Positions 21,325-30,908 of a stretch of 64,000 nucleotides of DNA are shown here, one piece after another. The translations under genes and the position numbers were made by a program. The DNA is taken from contig CATXID010000001.1 in NCBI GenBank assembly GCA_958369225.1, positions 248,001 through 312,000 of the forward strand. Direction: 5' to 3'. How positions within the stretch are numbered: the stretch's first letter is position 1; every line of letters begins with the position of its first letter. The DNA comes from an uncultured Collinsella sp. Lineage in GTDB: Bacteria; Actinomycetota; Coriobacteriia; Coriobacteriales; Coriobacteriaceae. The notes beneath the pieces were generated by a model. It was not told the origin of the DNA, did not search any database, and was given only the letters and a program-made list of their open reading frames with translations.

Positions 21325-23685
21325 GTGAGGCTCGATACACTCGAGATTGGAAAGGACGCCGTTGTCGCATCGGTGGCATCGGACGATCAGGCACTCCGAC
21401 AGCATATTTTGGACATGGGCCTAACGCCGGGCACCGAAGTCACCATGATGAAGTACGCTCCCATGGGCGACCCGCTCGAGATTCGCCTGCGTGGCTACGA
21501 GTTGACGCTGCGCAAGGACGATGCCGCTCGCATCGAGCTCGTGGGTGTTCACGACACAGATACGGGTCCGCGCGCTAACGCCGCAATCGGTACGACGGAG
21601 CACCCGGCGCTCGGCGAGGGGACGTATTCGCCCCGCGCGGCCAAGACGGCCGTGCCCGAGGGTGCGCCGCTGCATTTCGCCCTCGCCGGCAACCAAAACT
21701 GCGGTAAGACCACGTTGTTCAACCAGCTGACGGGCTCCAACCAGCACGTCGGTAACTTTCCCGGCGTGACGGTCGACCGCAAAGATGGCACCATCCGCAA
21801 CCACCCCGAGGCAAGCGTTACCGACCTGCCCGGCATCTATTCGCTGTCGCCGTACACGGGCGAAGAAATCGTGAGCCGCCAGTTTATCCTGGATGAGCAT
21901 CCCGATGCCATCATCGACATCATTGATGCTACCAACATCGAGCGCAATCTGTACCTGACGCTGCAGCTTATGGAGCTCGACCGCCCCATGGTCATCGCGC
22001 TCAACATGATGGACGAGGTGACGGCCAACGGCGGCGCCGTGGACGTCAATCTGCTCGAGAGCCTGCTGGGCGTGCCTGTTGTCCCCATTAGCGCTGCCCG
22101 CAACGAGGGCATCGGCGAGTTGGTGGATCATGCCTTGCACGTGGCGCGGTTCCGCGAACGCCCCGGCCGCCTGGACTTCTGCGCGCCCGATGGTCCAGAC
22201 GGCGGCGCGCTGCATCGCTGCATTCACGGCATCGCCAACCTTATCGAGGACCATGCCGCGACGGCGCATATCCCGGTGCGTTTTGCGGCGACCAAGCTGG
22301 TTGAGGGCGACGAGCTGGTAACCGAGGCGCTTCACCTGGATTGCAACGAGCTCGACGCCATCGAGCACATCATTACCCAGATGGAGGGCGAGGCCGGCAC
22401 CGATCGCCTGTCCGCGCTGGCCGATATGCGCTTTAGCTTTATCGGCGACGTGTGCGGGCGTTGCGTCGTCAAGCCGCACGAGAGCCGCGAGCACGTGCGC
22501 TCCGTCAAGATCGACCGCATCCTGACGGGTCGCTATACGGCCATTCCGGCGTTCCTGGTGATTATGGGTCTCGTTTTTTGGCTGACGTTTGGCGTGATCG
22601 GCGCGGCGTTGCAGGGACTCATGGAGGACGGCATCGCTGCCATCATCGCCTCGGCCGATGCGGGCCTCAAGGCGTTCGGCACTAACGACGTGGTGCGCTC
22701 ACTGGCTGTCGATGGCGTGCTTACGGGCGTGGGCAGCGTACTGACCTTCCTGCCGATTATCGTCGTGCTCTTTTTGTTCCTCTCCATTCTGGAAGACTCC
22801 GGATACATGGCGCGCGTGGCCTTTGTCATGGATAAAGTGCTGCGTCGCTTTGGCCTGTCGGGCCGCAGCTTCGTGCCCATGCTCGTCGGTTTTGGCTGCA
22901 CCGTGCCGGCTATCATGTCGACCCGTACGCTCCCATCCGAGCACGACCGCAAGATGACGGTCATGCTCACGCCGTTTATGAGCTGCTCGGCCAAGTTGCC
23001 GGTCTACGGTCTGCTGTGCGGGGCGTTTTTCCCGCAGGCGACGGTTCCCGCCATGGTCTCGCTCTATCTGATTGGCATTGCGGTCGGTTGCATCGCGGCT
23101 TTGGTACTCAACCGCACGGCATTTAAGGGCGACCCGGTGCCGTTTATCATGGAACTTCCCAATTACCGCTTGCCGAGTGTCAAGACGACGGTGATGCTGG
23201 CATGGGATAAGGCCAAAGACTTTATTACCAAGGCCTTTACCATTATCTTTGCCGCTACGGTGGTCATCTGGTTCCTGCAGACGTTCGATATCCGCTTTAA
23301 TGTGGTCGCCGATCAGTCGCAGAGTCTACTTGCCGGTCTGGGTAGCATTATCGCGCCGGTGCTGGCGCCGCTTGGGTTTGGCGACTGGCGCGCCTCGACG
23401 GCGCTCGTCACCGGACTTATCGCCAAGGAGAGTGTCATCTCGACTCTCACGGTGCTTTTGGGTGCAACCTCGCCCGCGGCACTGTCGACCATGTTTTCGC
23501 CGTTTACCGCCTACGTGTTCTTGGTCTTTACGCTGCTGTACCCGCCCTGCGTGGCTGCCATCGGCGCCGTCAAGAGCGAGCTGGGCGCGCGCTACGCCGT
23601 GGCGGTGTTCGCGTTTCAGGTGGCAGTCGCCTGGATCGTGGCGTTTGTCGTGCACTCGGCGGGCATATTGCTGGGGTTGGCTTAG
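21325..23685 (+). CDS. feoB: Ferrous iron transporter, FeoA-FeoB fusion
   Basis: The protein has 786 residues. Residues 1-73 are a FeoA (SH3-like) domain (ILDMGLTPGTEVTMMKYAP). A linker follows, then the FeoB G domain with G1 GNQNCGKTTLFNQLTG near residue 121, DLPGIYSLSP and NMMDE. The membrane part from about residue 410 contains two gate modules. It imports Fe(II) under anaerobic conditions. The start is GTG 21325, 11 bases after GGAGGA. FeoA is usually separate, although fusions are known. No FeoC-like gene follows. Iron control is likely through the tandem GGTTAGCC motifs. Confidence 0.95.
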   Translation: MRLDTLEIGKDAVVASVASDDQALRQHILDMGLTPGTEVTMMKYAPMGDPLEIRLRGYELTLRKDDAARIELVGVHDTDTGPRANAAIGTTEHPALGEGTYSPRAAKTAVPEGAPLHFALAGNQNCGKTTLFNQLTGSNQHVGNFPGVTVDRKDGTIRNHPEASVTDLPGIYSLSPYTGEEIVSRQFILDEHPDAIIDIIDATNIERNLYLTLQLMELDRPMVIALNMMDEVTANGGAVDVNLLESLLGVPVVPISAARNEGIGELVDHALHVARFRERPGRLDFCAPDGPDGGALHRCIHGIANLIEDHAATAHIPVRFAATKLVEGDELVTEALHLDCNELDAIEHIITQMEGEAGTDRLSALADMRFSFIGDVCGRCVVKPHESREHVRSVKIDRILTGRYTAIPAFLVIMGLVFWLTFGVIGAALQGLMEDGIAAIIASADAGLKAFGTNDVVRSLAVDGVLTGVGSVLTFLPIIVVLFLFLSILEDSGYMARVAFVMDKVLRRFGLSGRSFVPMLVGFGCTVPAIMSTRTLPSEHDRKMTVMLTPFMSCSAKLPVYGLLCGAFFPQATVPAMVSLYLIGIAVGCIAALVLNRTAFKGDPVPFIMELPNYRLPSVKTTVMLAWDKAKDFITKAFTIIFAATVVIWFLQTFDIRFNVVADQSQSLLAGLGSIIAPVLAPLGFGDWRASTALVTGLIAKESVISTLTVLLGATSPAALSTMFSPFTAYVFLVFTLLYPPCVAAIGAVKSELGARYAVAVFAFQVAVAWIVAFVVHSAGILLGLA

Positions 23686-23999
23686 GGGCGCGTTGATGCT
23701 CCGCGCTTTTGGGCGAGCAACAATTCAATAGATATGAGTCAAAATACCGACAATTGTCGGCCTGCGGGGACTGTCCTACGCTGCAGATTGCCGTTCGCTG
23801 CCTATTTACTGCCGTTTACGGATTCGTAAATACTTGCAATCGTCGGTCGATTTAACCGCATTACGCGATGCCGATGCGCATTTTGTGTGCCCCTTTCTAC
23901 AATCACCTTGTGTCTATTGCCGAACATGTCTTCCGTTTCGCCTGTGTGGGGACGTGGGCTGCAATAGTCGTTTATAGAGGCTCATTGAGGAGGGAATTG
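23686..23999. other. Intergenic region with CCGACAATTGTCGG palindrome
   Basis: This 314-bp gap between feoB and the PTS gene contains a perfect 14-bp palindrome at 23747-23760, a possible operator for the PTS gene. No clear promoter or ORF was found. The sequence is AT-richer than its surroundings. Confidence 0.5.
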
Positions 24000-25664
24000 A
24001 TGAAAGAAAAATTCCAATCGTTCGGAAAGGCAATGCTCGTTCCGATTACGCTCATTGCCATTTCCGGTCTCTTTTTGGGTATCGGTAGCGTTTTTACGAC
24101 CGAACTGACCCTTGTGTCCCTTGGCGTTAATTGGGACTGGTATGCCGCTTCGCCGCTCTTTACGTTCTTCTCGGTATTTAAGGGTCTCGGCGAGGTAATC
24201 ATTGGAAACCTCGGTGTTTTGTTTGCCGTCGGCTGCGCCTTCTCCTTGTCTCGCAAAGAGAAGGGCTGGGCGGCCTTTTCTGCCCTTGTCTGCTATCTCA
24301 CCATGCTCAAGACGGTTGAGATTCTGCTTGGAGCAGCTGGCTTGGCTGCCGACAATACAACGGTGGAAGCTCTTCAGAAGGTCGGCCTTACGTCCATTCA
24401 GGCGAGTGAGCAGTCCGCACTCTACACTACCTCGCTCGGCTTTTTTGGCTACAGCTCTGGTGTCTTTGGCGGCATTATCGTGGGCTGCCTGGTCGCTTGG
24501 ATCACCGGCCGTTTTTACAAGACCAAGCTTCCAACGGCGCTGGCGTTTTTTGCGGGCAGTCGAACGGTCCCCATTGTATCGCTGGTCGCCGGTGGCATCC
24601 TGGGCGGCATCATGTACTTCGTCTGGCCCGTCATCGGTGGATGCTTCTCGGGTATTGCGACGTTCGTGAAAGGCTCCGGTCTGGTCGGTACGTTTGTCTA
24701 TCGCTGGGTGCTCGAGAGCCTTGTGCCGTTTGGCTTGCATCCGCTGCTCGAGACGCCCATGTATTGGACTGAGCTTGGCGGCTCCATGGTCGTCGATGGA
24801 ACGCGCGTGGTGGGCAATAGCGCCATTCAGCTTGCACAGCTCGCTTCTCCCAGCAGCGATAAGCTCTTGGTTAGGGCCTTTATGGCTGGCTATGGCATTA
24901 ACGATTACGCGTTGTTCCCGGGTATCGCCCTTGCTATGTGGTCTTGCGCCAAGCCCCAGAACCGCAAGAAGGTTGCTGGTCTTTTAATCCCCACAGTGAT
25001 TTCGACTGTTTTCTTTGGCGTTACGGAGCCTATTCTCTTTACGTTCCTGTTTGCCGCCCCCTGGCTCTACTTTGGCGTTTACGCTCCGCTTTCCGGACTG
25101 GGTGAAGTTCTCTCGGAGGCAATGGGCGTTTCGGTGTACCAGGGAAATATCAAGGATCTGATCCCATTCTTATTCCGCCCCGAGAAGCTTAATCTGCTTC
25201 CGTACCTTATTCTGCTCCCCGCCTTTTTCCTGGCAGCTTTCTTCCTCTTCCGGTTCTTTATTACTAAGTTCGATATCAAGACGCCCGGTCGAGACGATGG
25301 TGACGATATTGAGTTGATCAACAGCAGAGCCGAGTTCGAGGCAAAGGCCGCTGAGGCAAAGGGCGAGTCTGATAGCACTCCCGAGAAGGCAGTCCAGGGC
25401 CGTGCGGCCAAGGACAGCGCGCTTGCTGTTGGCATTGTCGAAGCGCTTGGTGGAGCCGACAACATTGATGATCTTGACAACTGCATCTCACGTCTTCGCG
25501 TGATTGTCAAGGATGGTTCTAAGGTTGCAGACGACGAGGTGTTCACCAAGAATCTTGAAGCTATGGGCGTTATCCGCCTGAGCGACAAGGCAATCCAGGT
25601 CATTTACGGTCCTCGTGTCGGCGAAGTCGCTTCTGAGGTGCACGAAGTTCTCGGTGACGAGTAA
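24000..25664 (+). CDS. PTS sugar transporter EIIBC (alpha-glucoside/maltose type)
   Basis: This 554-residue membrane permease/phosphotransferase has an EIIC domain from residue about 5 to 430 with around ten spans, starting FGKAMLVPITLIAISGLFLGIG. A charged linker follows, then an EIIB domain from about residue 475 with the phosphorylated Cys in LDNCISRLR. There is no EIIA, so crr at 17.6 kb is the probable donor. The start is ATG 24000 with GAGGAGGG. Neighbouring RpiR and GH4 genes suggest uptake of an alpha-glucoside such as maltose or isomaltose as its 6-phosphate. The exact sugar is inferred. Confidence 0.9.
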   Translation: MKEKFQSFGKAMLVPITLIAISGLFLGIGSVFTTELTLVSLGVNWDWYAASPLFTFFSVFKGLGEVIIGNLGVLFAVGCAFSLSRKEKGWAAFSALVCYLTMLKTVEILLGAAGLAADNTTVEALQKVGLTSIQASEQSALYTTSLGFFGYSSGVFGGIIVGCLVAWITGRFYKTKLPTALAFFAGSRTVPIVSLVAGGILGGIMYFVWPVIGGCFSGIATFVKGSGLVGTFVYRWVLESLVPFGLHPLLETPMYWTELGGSMVVDGTRVVGNSAIQLAQLASPSSDKLLVRAFMAGYGINDYALFPGIALAMWSCAKPQNRKKVAGLLIPTVISTVFFGVTEPILFTFLFAAPWLYFGVYAPLSGLGEVLSEAMGVSVYQGNIKDLIPFLFRPEKLNLLPYLILLPAFFLAAFFLFRFFITKFDIKTPGRDDGDDIELINSRAEFEAKAAEAKGESDSTPEKAVQGRAAKDSALAVGIVEALGGADNIDDLDNCISRLRVIVKDGSKVADDEVFTKNLEAMGVIRLSDKAIQVIYGPRVGEVASEVHEVLGDE

Positions 25665-25726
25665 AACGCGCAAGTGGCTTTCAATTGCATAGCGCAATTC
25701 CAGGGCTTGGCTTCCTATCGCATGAT

Positions 25727-26479
25727 TTAGGGGGCCAAGCCTTCTTGTTTTAGATTGTCAAGGCAGATACTCAATAGTTCTTCGAATGCGAGAATACAAC
25801 TTCCGGTAAAGCAGTTAGGCTTAACGTTCTTAAGATCCATTGGGTGATCGTCATGTATCGTAAAGATCGCGTCTGCCGTCTTGGCGAGCTCGCTGTCTTC
25901 GTTGCCGGTAAACGCGAGGGTTGTAATGCCCGCGTCGTGGCAGGCCCTTGCGGTTTCCAGGATGGCTTCTGTTTGGCCCGATTTGGATATGAGCATCATG
26001 CAGCTGAGCGTATTTCGGTTGGATTCGACAAACTGATCGGTTTCTAGGAAGTCCTGTATGACGGCCAAAAAGCCAAGTCCAACGAGCTTGGTCGCCATGT
26101 ACTGCGCAACGATGCGTGAGAAGCCCTCTCCGTTTACTCCGATCATTCTGTTGCGATGCAGTGCGGCGATGAATACGTCTACATCTCCGGTGTGGCATAC
26201 GAAGTGGACGCTACTGTCTTTGAGCGATTGATTCATTTCGCGGGAGACATGCTGAAGGTGCTTGAGGTCGTACATCATTTCGCGGTAGCCACGGTAGCCG
26301 AGCTTTTTCGAAAGCCTGATGACTGTCGTCATGCTGGTAAAGCATGCCATGGCGACGGGTTTTATGCCAATATCATCGAGGGTGTCGATATTGTTGAGTA
26401 GGTATTCGAGTACGCTTTGCTCGGTTTCGGATAGCTTTGCGGCTGAGTAGAGCTTGGAAATCTGCTTTTTATCAACCAT
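25727..26479 (-). CDS. RpiR/MurR-family transcriptional regulator
   Basis: This 250-residue protein has an N-terminal HTH (residues about 5-80, with VAMACFTSMTTVIRLSKKLGYRGYREM, the RpiR helix pattern) and a C-terminal SIS domain that binds phosphosugars (about 110-235, ISKSGQTEAILETAR). It lies convergent to the PTS gene and divergent from GH4, so it is very likely the local repressor or activator responding to the imported sugar phosphate. The start is ATG 26479 with AAGGAAG. The longer frame extends across the regulatory region and is not supported. Confidence 0.9.
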   Translation of the reverse strand: MVDKKQISKLYSAAKLSETEQSVLEYLLNNIDTLDDIGIKPVAMACFTSMTTVIRLSKKLGYRGYREMMYDLKHLQHVSREMNQSLKDSSVHFVCHTGDVDVFIAALHRNRMIGVNGEGFSRIVAQYMATKLVGLGFLAVIQDFLETDQFVESNRNTLSCMMLISKSGQTEAILETARACHDAGITTLAFTGNEDSELAKTADAIFTIHDDHPMDLKNVKPNCFTGSCILAFEELLSICLDNLKQEGLAP

Positions 26480-26654
26480 CGGTGCTTCCTTCCCGCCGGA
26501 CGTGTGTGGCCGCTTCCGTTGCGTAAATAATAACTCCTTGGGGAATTCCTTTCCCGCCTTGCAGCCGGGGCGGGAAGCGGCCTTCCATGCTGGATACAAT
26601 ATCCATACACAGGCGAACCATGCAATATTGAATGTGCTAATTGGGGGTTTCGAT
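26480..26654. promoter_or_regulatory. Divergent control region, rpiR-like / GH4
   Basis: The region holds a hairpin TTCCCGCC (26551-26558) / GGCGGGAA (26569-26576) and the imperfect palindrome GGATACAATATCC near 26593-26605, which contains a TACAAT -10-like hexamer. These may be regulator sites. No good -35 was found. Confidence 0.45.
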
Positions 26655-28028
26655 ATGAAACTTACGGTCATAGGGGGCGGTGGCGTCCGCTCCATGTTTT
26701 TGGCAAAAAGCATAGCCCAGCAGGCGTCATCGCTTGGAATCGATGAACTTGTGTTTATGGACAATGATCCCGAGAAGCTGCGCATCTACGGTGGCCTTGC
26801 CGCCCATGTCTCGGGCATGCTTTGCCCCACGCTTAATTTTTCACTGACGGGCGATGCAGTCGAGGCCGTTAAGGACGCCGATTACGTGATTACGACGATT
26901 CGCGTCGGTGGGGACCATATGCGCGTTCGTGATGAGCGCATTGCTCTTTCACATGGGGTTCTTGGCCAAGAGACGACTGGCGCAGCCGGCGTGTCTTTTG
27001 CCATGCGCTCCGTCCCTGCGCTTGCTTCGTATTGCGAGTTAATCAAGAAGTACGCAAAGCCGGGCGTCAAGGTGTTTAACTTTACTAATCCCGCTGGCGT
27101 CGTATCTCAGGCCCTACGCGATATGGGCTATGATTTTACTTATGGCATTTGCGATGCCCCCTCGGGCATGTTGCATCAGTTTGCCGAGTATAAAGGCGTT
27201 GATCCCGCATCGGTTCAGGGCGAGTGCTATGGACTCAACCACCTCTCGTTCTTCCGCAATGTGACGGTTGACGGCGAGGACATCATGCCCGACTTGATCC
27301 ACGACGACGGGGCATATGCTCATACAGATCTTAGGTTCTTCGAGAAGGATCTCGTTCTAAATCGCGGATGCGTGCCAAATGAGTACCTATACTATTTCTA
27401 CTATCGCGAGCGCGCCGTTGCCAACGTTCTCTCTTCGCCCCAGACGCGCGGCGAACTCATCGAAGAAATTAATCGAGAAATGACGAGCGAGCTTGCATCT
27501 ATCGATATTGAGAACGACTTCGAAAAGGGTCTCGCGTGCTTTGAGAAGTGGTACGGAATGCGCGAAAACAACTACATGGCGGCCGAGACAGGTATTCACC
27601 GCGACAAGCCGTGGACGTTTGACGTGTACGGCAAAGATGCTGGCGGATACGCAGGTGTCGCGCTCCGTTTCATGGATATTGCTCGCTCTGGCAAGACGCA
27701 GCAGATGATCCTGTGCACCCCCAACAATGGCGCCATCCCCGGCCTTCTCGATACAGATGTCATTGAGTCAACGTGCGATATCTCCACCGATGGCTGTGTA
27801 CCGCATCGCGTCGAAGCCGATTCTGTGCCCGCGGGAAACCTCGAATTGATTCGTCGCGTCAAGTACTACGAGCGCACCGTGGCGCGTGGCATCGTTAACC
27901 GATCGAAGCGCGACATTGTCGAGAGCCTCGCGATGCACCCGCTCGTTAATTCGTACTCCTTGGCGAAAGATATCGCCGCGCAGTACTTTGAACTTAACCG
28001 CGACTACATCGACGGCTGGACAGACTAG
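26655..28028 (+). CDS. GH4 family 6-phospho-glycosidase (probably 6-phospho-alpha-glucosidase)
   Basis: The enzyme has 457 residues. GH4 enzymes hydrolyse phosphorylated disaccharides through an NAD- and metal-dependent oxidation-elimination mechanism. Visible features are a Rossmann start (LTVIGGGGVRS), NFTNPAGVVSQAL, the metal-binding Cys in GICDAPSG and His in GLNHLSFF. The protein is cytosolic. The start is ATG 26655 after GGGGG, and the earlier frame overlaps the regulator start. Linkage to the EIIBC gene indicates that it cleaves the incoming sugar 6-phosphate. GH4 members act on alpha or beta linkages, and I cannot settle which from sequence alone. Confidence 0.88.
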   Translation: MKLTVIGGGGVRSMFLAKSIAQQASSLGIDELVFMDNDPEKLRIYGGLAAHVSGMLCPTLNFSLTGDAVEAVKDADYVITTIRVGGDHMRVRDERIALSHGVLGQETTGAAGVSFAMRSVPALASYCELIKKYAKPGVKVFNFTNPAGVVSQALRDMGYDFTYGICDAPSGMLHQFAEYKGVDPASVQGECYGLNHLSFFRNVTVDGEDIMPDLIHDDGAYAHTDLRFFEKDLVLNRGCVPNEYLYYFYYRERAVANVLSSPQTRGELIEEINREMTSELASIDIENDFEKGLACFEKWYGMRENNYMAAETGIHRDKPWTFDVYGKDAGGYAGVALRFMDIARSGKTQQMILCTPNNGAIPGLLDTDVIESTCDISTDGCVPHRVEADSVPAGNLELIRRVKYYERTVARGIVNRSKRDIVESLAMHPLVNSYSLAKDIAAQYFELNRDYIDGWTD

Positions 28029-28118
28029 TCCGGACGTTAAAACTAGAAATTATGGATGGGCGGACCGGCGTTTATATTGGCGCCCGTTCGCCCTGCCTAG
28101 TAAGAAAACGGGTATAGA

Positions 28119-28946
28119 GTGAACTTGCGAGAGAACTTCAATGTCTTTCTGGAATCGGGCGATCGGGCGAAGGGATGCCGGAGTGGCTGCACGATGGCGT
28201 TATATATCCCCTTGTTTGTTATGAGCGCGCTTCAAATTGGTGTATCAAACGTTGCAACTGAGCTCGCCTATATCAATCCGTCCATTACGCTTATTTGCAC
28301 TGCGGTCGCGGCCTTTTTAAACCTGCTTCTATCGAATGTGGCTTTTTCATTATTTGCCGTCGACCGGTCCAAAGAGACGGTGCAACCGGCTCGAACCCCT
28401 CCGGTTTACCTCTTGGCCTCGACGGTTCCCCTCCAGATTTCTGGGGCGCTACTACTTTATTTGGTTCACTTGATTTTATCGGCAATTGTAGTCTTTGCCT
28501 CGCTTGCGAGCAGTCAGCTCGGGGTGTTGTGCTCACTTGTGGTGGCAGTAATCGTGACGCTTCTTTCCGCGTCGTTCGTATTCGTGTTAATTGAAGATGC
28601 GGATGTGGAGCAGAGGGGACTACGAGGCATTCGGTTTGCACCACGCTACATCATGCGTTCGGTCACGGTGCTTCGTTCCTCCTGCAGAGAAATCGCGCGT
28701 CCCGCAACGCTGCTGGTGGTATGGAATCTGGTTGCAAGTTGCGCTATCCAGGTTCTTGTTGGATGGGTAGTTTCGAGTGCGGCGCTGCCGTCGGCACTTT
28801 CAGTGACGGCGCTTGTACATGAGGGACTTTATTATGGGGCGTTTGCTTATATGCTGCTTTTGCTAGTTCATTGTGCGGTTGCGAGTTGGCTCGAAATTGA
28901 CGTGCTCATGGGGGTGTCCTTGTGCGTATCCGAGCAGGCGCGTTAG
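28119..28946 (+). CDS. Predicted multi-span membrane protein of unknown function
   Basis: The frame has 275 codons starting with GTG at 28119. About six hydrophobic spans are visible (residues about 25-45, 55-78, 95-118, 125-152, 198-222, 235-258), separated by a short basic loop (RGLRGIRFAPRYIMRS). The pattern recalls six-span proteins sometimes found in sugar loci, but I do not recognise a family. The ribosome site is weak. It follows GH4 by 90 bp on the same strand and could be cotranscribed. Confidence 0.6.
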   Translation: MNLRENFNVFLESGDRAKGCRSGCTMALYIPLFVMSALQIGVSNVATELAYINPSITLICTAVAAFLNLLLSNVAFSLFAVDRSKETVQPARTPPVYLLASTVPLQISGALLLYLVHLILSAIVVFASLASSQLGVLCSLVVAVIVTLLSASFVFVLIEDADVEQRGLRGIRFAPRYIMRSVTVLRSSCREIARPATLLVVWNLVASCAIQVLVGWVVSSAALPSALSVTALVHEGLYYGAFAYMLLLLVHCAVASWLEIDVLMGVSLCVSEQAR

Positions 28947-29077
28947 CCCGAAGATGAAGCCACGTTTTCGACATCGAGTTCCTGCGTACCGTGCTTTCTG
29001 AGCAGAATTGGCGCGCCGTCTGTTAGCGATCGTTTTCCAAGAATTCTTTTGTTGCGTATTTTATAGACTTCTCATTG

Positions 29078-29086
29078 CTATAATCG
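29078..29086 (+). promoter_or_regulatory. Extended -10 promoter of the MFS gene
   Basis: TG at 29078-29079 precedes a perfect TATAAT at 29081-29086. No good -35 was seen. The start codon is 36 bp downstream. Confidence 0.55.
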
Positions 29087-29121
29087 CCCACCGCTCAAGA
29101 TAATCGGAGAGGTTTTCCTAT

Positions 29122-30318
29122 ATGGCTCAAACAAAGCAAGGTGGTATCACGCTCGGGCAGTGGCTCCCGCTTATCGGGCTCGCTTGCTGTGCGTTCGTGT
29201 TCAACACGTCGGAGTTTATGCCCATCGGCCTTCTGACTGATATCGCCGCGTCGTTCTCGCTCACCGAGGCCCAGGCAGGCATCATGATCTCGGTCTATGC
29301 TTGGGGCGTCATGCTGCTGTCGCTGCCACTCATGGTGTTTGCCTCGCGCTTTGAGTTCAAGCGGATGCTGCTCGGCGTGCTCGCCGTGTTTTCTCTGGGT
29401 CAGTTCCTGTCCGCTGTGGCACCGACATATCCCATCCTGGTCTGTGCGCGCCTGGTGGTCGCTTGCGCACATGCCGTGTTCTGGTCGGTCGCCTCGATTA
29501 TGGCCTCGCGCCTGGTCGACACCCGTCACGGGGCGCTTGCCATCAGCATGATCGCCACGGGCTCGTCCATCGCGCAGATTTTCGGCCTGCCGATCGGCCG
29601 CGCCATCGGCCTAGCCGTGGGCTGGCGCATGACGTTTGCCGTGGTCGGGGCCTTCTCTGCCGCCGCGGTGGTGTACCAGGCAGCGGTGTTCCCGGCCATG
29701 CCGGCGGGTGAGCGCTTTACCGTCAGACAGTTGCCCGAGCTGCTCAAGAACCCGTTCTTGGTCGCGCTCTACGCGGTCACGGTTTTTATGGCGACCGGCT
29801 ATTACGCAAGCTACAGCTATATCGAGCCGTTCCTGGCGCAGGTCGCGCACGTCGACGCGGGCGCCATCACCATGACGCTGACGGCGTTTGGCTGCTCCGG
29901 TCTGGTGGGCAGCTGGCTGTTTGGCCGCCTGTTCGACGGGCACCGCTTCCCGTTCTTGGCTATCACGCTCTCCGGCGTGCCAACGGCCCTGTTGCTCATG
30001 GGTTCGGCCGCATCGTCGCTCGCTGCGGTTCTCGCTGTGTGCGCGCTATGGGGCTGCTGCGCTACGGCCTTCAATGTGGCGTTCCAGGCCGAGCTCATCA
30101 AGTACACGCCGGCGGATTCGTCGGCTGTCGCCATGTCGATCTTCTCGGGCCTGTTCAATCTCGGTATTGGTACGGGCACCGCAATCGGCGGCGCTGTGGT
30201 TTCGGGCCCCGGTATCGCCTGGATCGGCTTCGTGGGCGGGGCGATCACCGTCGTGGGCGTCGTCCTCGCCATCACCGTGCTGTTCCCGGCCATACGCCGC
30301 GCAAAGCCCGTCGCCTAG
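29122..30318 (+). CDS. MFS efflux transporter (sugar/drug exporter, SotB/AraJ-like)
   Basis: This 398-residue protein has twelve hydrophobic spans and an N-terminal motif NTSEFMPIGLL typical of the SotB/AraJ/YdeA group of proton-coupled exporters. The conserved loop between spans 2 and 3 is diverged (FEFKRMLLG). It probably exports sugars or small toxic compounds, substrate unknown. GGAGAGG precedes the ATG. Its last 49 bp plus downstream DNA are duplicated at 37784 on the far side of the toxin island, so the island sits exactly at its 3' end. Confidence 0.9.
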   Translation: MAQTKQGGITLGQWLPLIGLACCAFVFNTSEFMPIGLLTDIAASFSLTEAQAGIMISVYAWGVMLLSLPLMVFASRFEFKRMLLGVLAVFSLGQFLSAVAPTYPILVCARLVVACAHAVFWSVASIMASRLVDTRHGALAISMIATGSSIAQIFGLPIGRAIGLAVGWRMTFAVVGAFSAAAVVYQAAVFPAMPAGERFTVRQLPELLKNPFLVALYAVTVFMATGYYASYSYIEPFLAQVAHVDAGAITMTLTAFGCSGLVGSWLFGRLFDGHRFPFLAITLSGVPTALLLMGSAASSLAAVLAVCALWGCCATAFNVAFQAELIKYTPADSSAVAMSIFSGLFNLGIGTGTAIGGAVVSGPGIAWIGFVGGAITVVGVVLAITVLFPAIRRAKPVA

Positions 30319-30334
30319 CCACATCCTCCTCATC
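30263..30334 (+). repeat. Direct repeat at the left edge of the island (copy 1)
   Basis: 49 bases (30263-30311), the 3' end of the MFS gene, are identical to 37784-37832. Similarity continues with a few differences into the hairpin that follows. The offset is 7521 bp. Confidence 0.9.
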
Positions 30335-30401
30335 AGTTGCGGTGAAATACGGACTGCTGGGCCCAATAAACCCGGCATACAGTCCGTATTTCACCGCAAC
30401 T
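30335..30401 (+). repeat. GTTGCGGTGRAATA hairpin family, copy 2
   Basis: AGTTGCGGTGAAATACGGACTG (30335-30356) is perfectly complementary to 30380-30401, giving 22 bp. The outer part matches copies 1 and 3. The inner CGGACTG/CAGTCCG differs from copy 3 (GTTCCTG/CAGGAAC) but pairs. Confidence 0.9.
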
Positions 30402-30473
30402 TAGAAAGGGGTTGGGGTAGCTAATTTGAGACGGGACTATTTTAGCTACCTCGCTGAGCATACGTAAAAGAGG

Positions 30474-30509
30474 CCGAGGCCGCTCCGGTGTGTGCTGGAG
30501 CGGCCTCGG
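30474..30509 (-). terminator. Strong bidirectional terminator ending the island operon
   Basis: CCGAGGCCGCTCC (30474-30486) is fully complementary to GGAGCGGCCTCGG (30497-30509). T-rich tracts lie on both sides. It is 30 bp after the immunity-like stop codon. Confidence 0.85.
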
Positions 30510-30539
30510 TTTTCGTTTTTCTGTCTACGTATGATCGAC

Positions 30540-30908
30540 CTAGAGCTCGTCTTGGGGGACGACGGCTGTAAGTTTTTCGTTTTCAAATACCGCAGCAAGC
30601 CCATGTTCGGGGTCAAAGCGATAGTTGCACATGAGCGCCGCTTTGCGAGCATCGTCGCTTCGAAGTGCCACAATGCTGGTCGGAATAACGTATCTAAAAA
30701 TGTTCGTAATGGGACTCTCGATCTGATTGCCGTCTCTTTCGAGGCAATAATCTTCGATTGCTTCCTTGCTGTCCTCAACGGTATCCCAGCTTGCAAGCAG
30801 GGCGTCCTTTGCTTCCTTTTGAATCTCGAGGACGTCTTGGTCCGAGTCGCACTCGTAATAGACGGGGAGCGAGAAATCCCTGCCCCACAGATTCATGCCG
30901 TTAGTCAT
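30540..30908 (-). CDS. Small acidic protein, probable immunity partner of the WHH toxin
   Basis: This 122-residue acidic soluble protein has a pattern FDPEHGLAAVFENEKLTAVVPQDE at the C-terminus that recalls families of small immunity-like proteins (I think of DUF6985, uncertain). There is no signal peptide or membrane span. It overlaps the 3' end of the toxin gene: ATG 30908 lies within the last codons of that gene (ATGACTAA). This is the arrangement expected for toxin/immunity pairs. A second ATG five codons later is also possible. It is the last gene of the four-gene unit before a strong terminator. The role is inferred from position and size. Confidence 0.6.
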   Translation of the reverse strand: MTNGMNLWGRDFSLPVYYECDSDQDVLEIQKEAKDALLASWDTVEDSKEAIEDYCLERDGNQIESPITNIFRYVIPTSIVALRSDDARKAALMCNYRFDPEHGLAAVFENEKLTAVVPQDEL

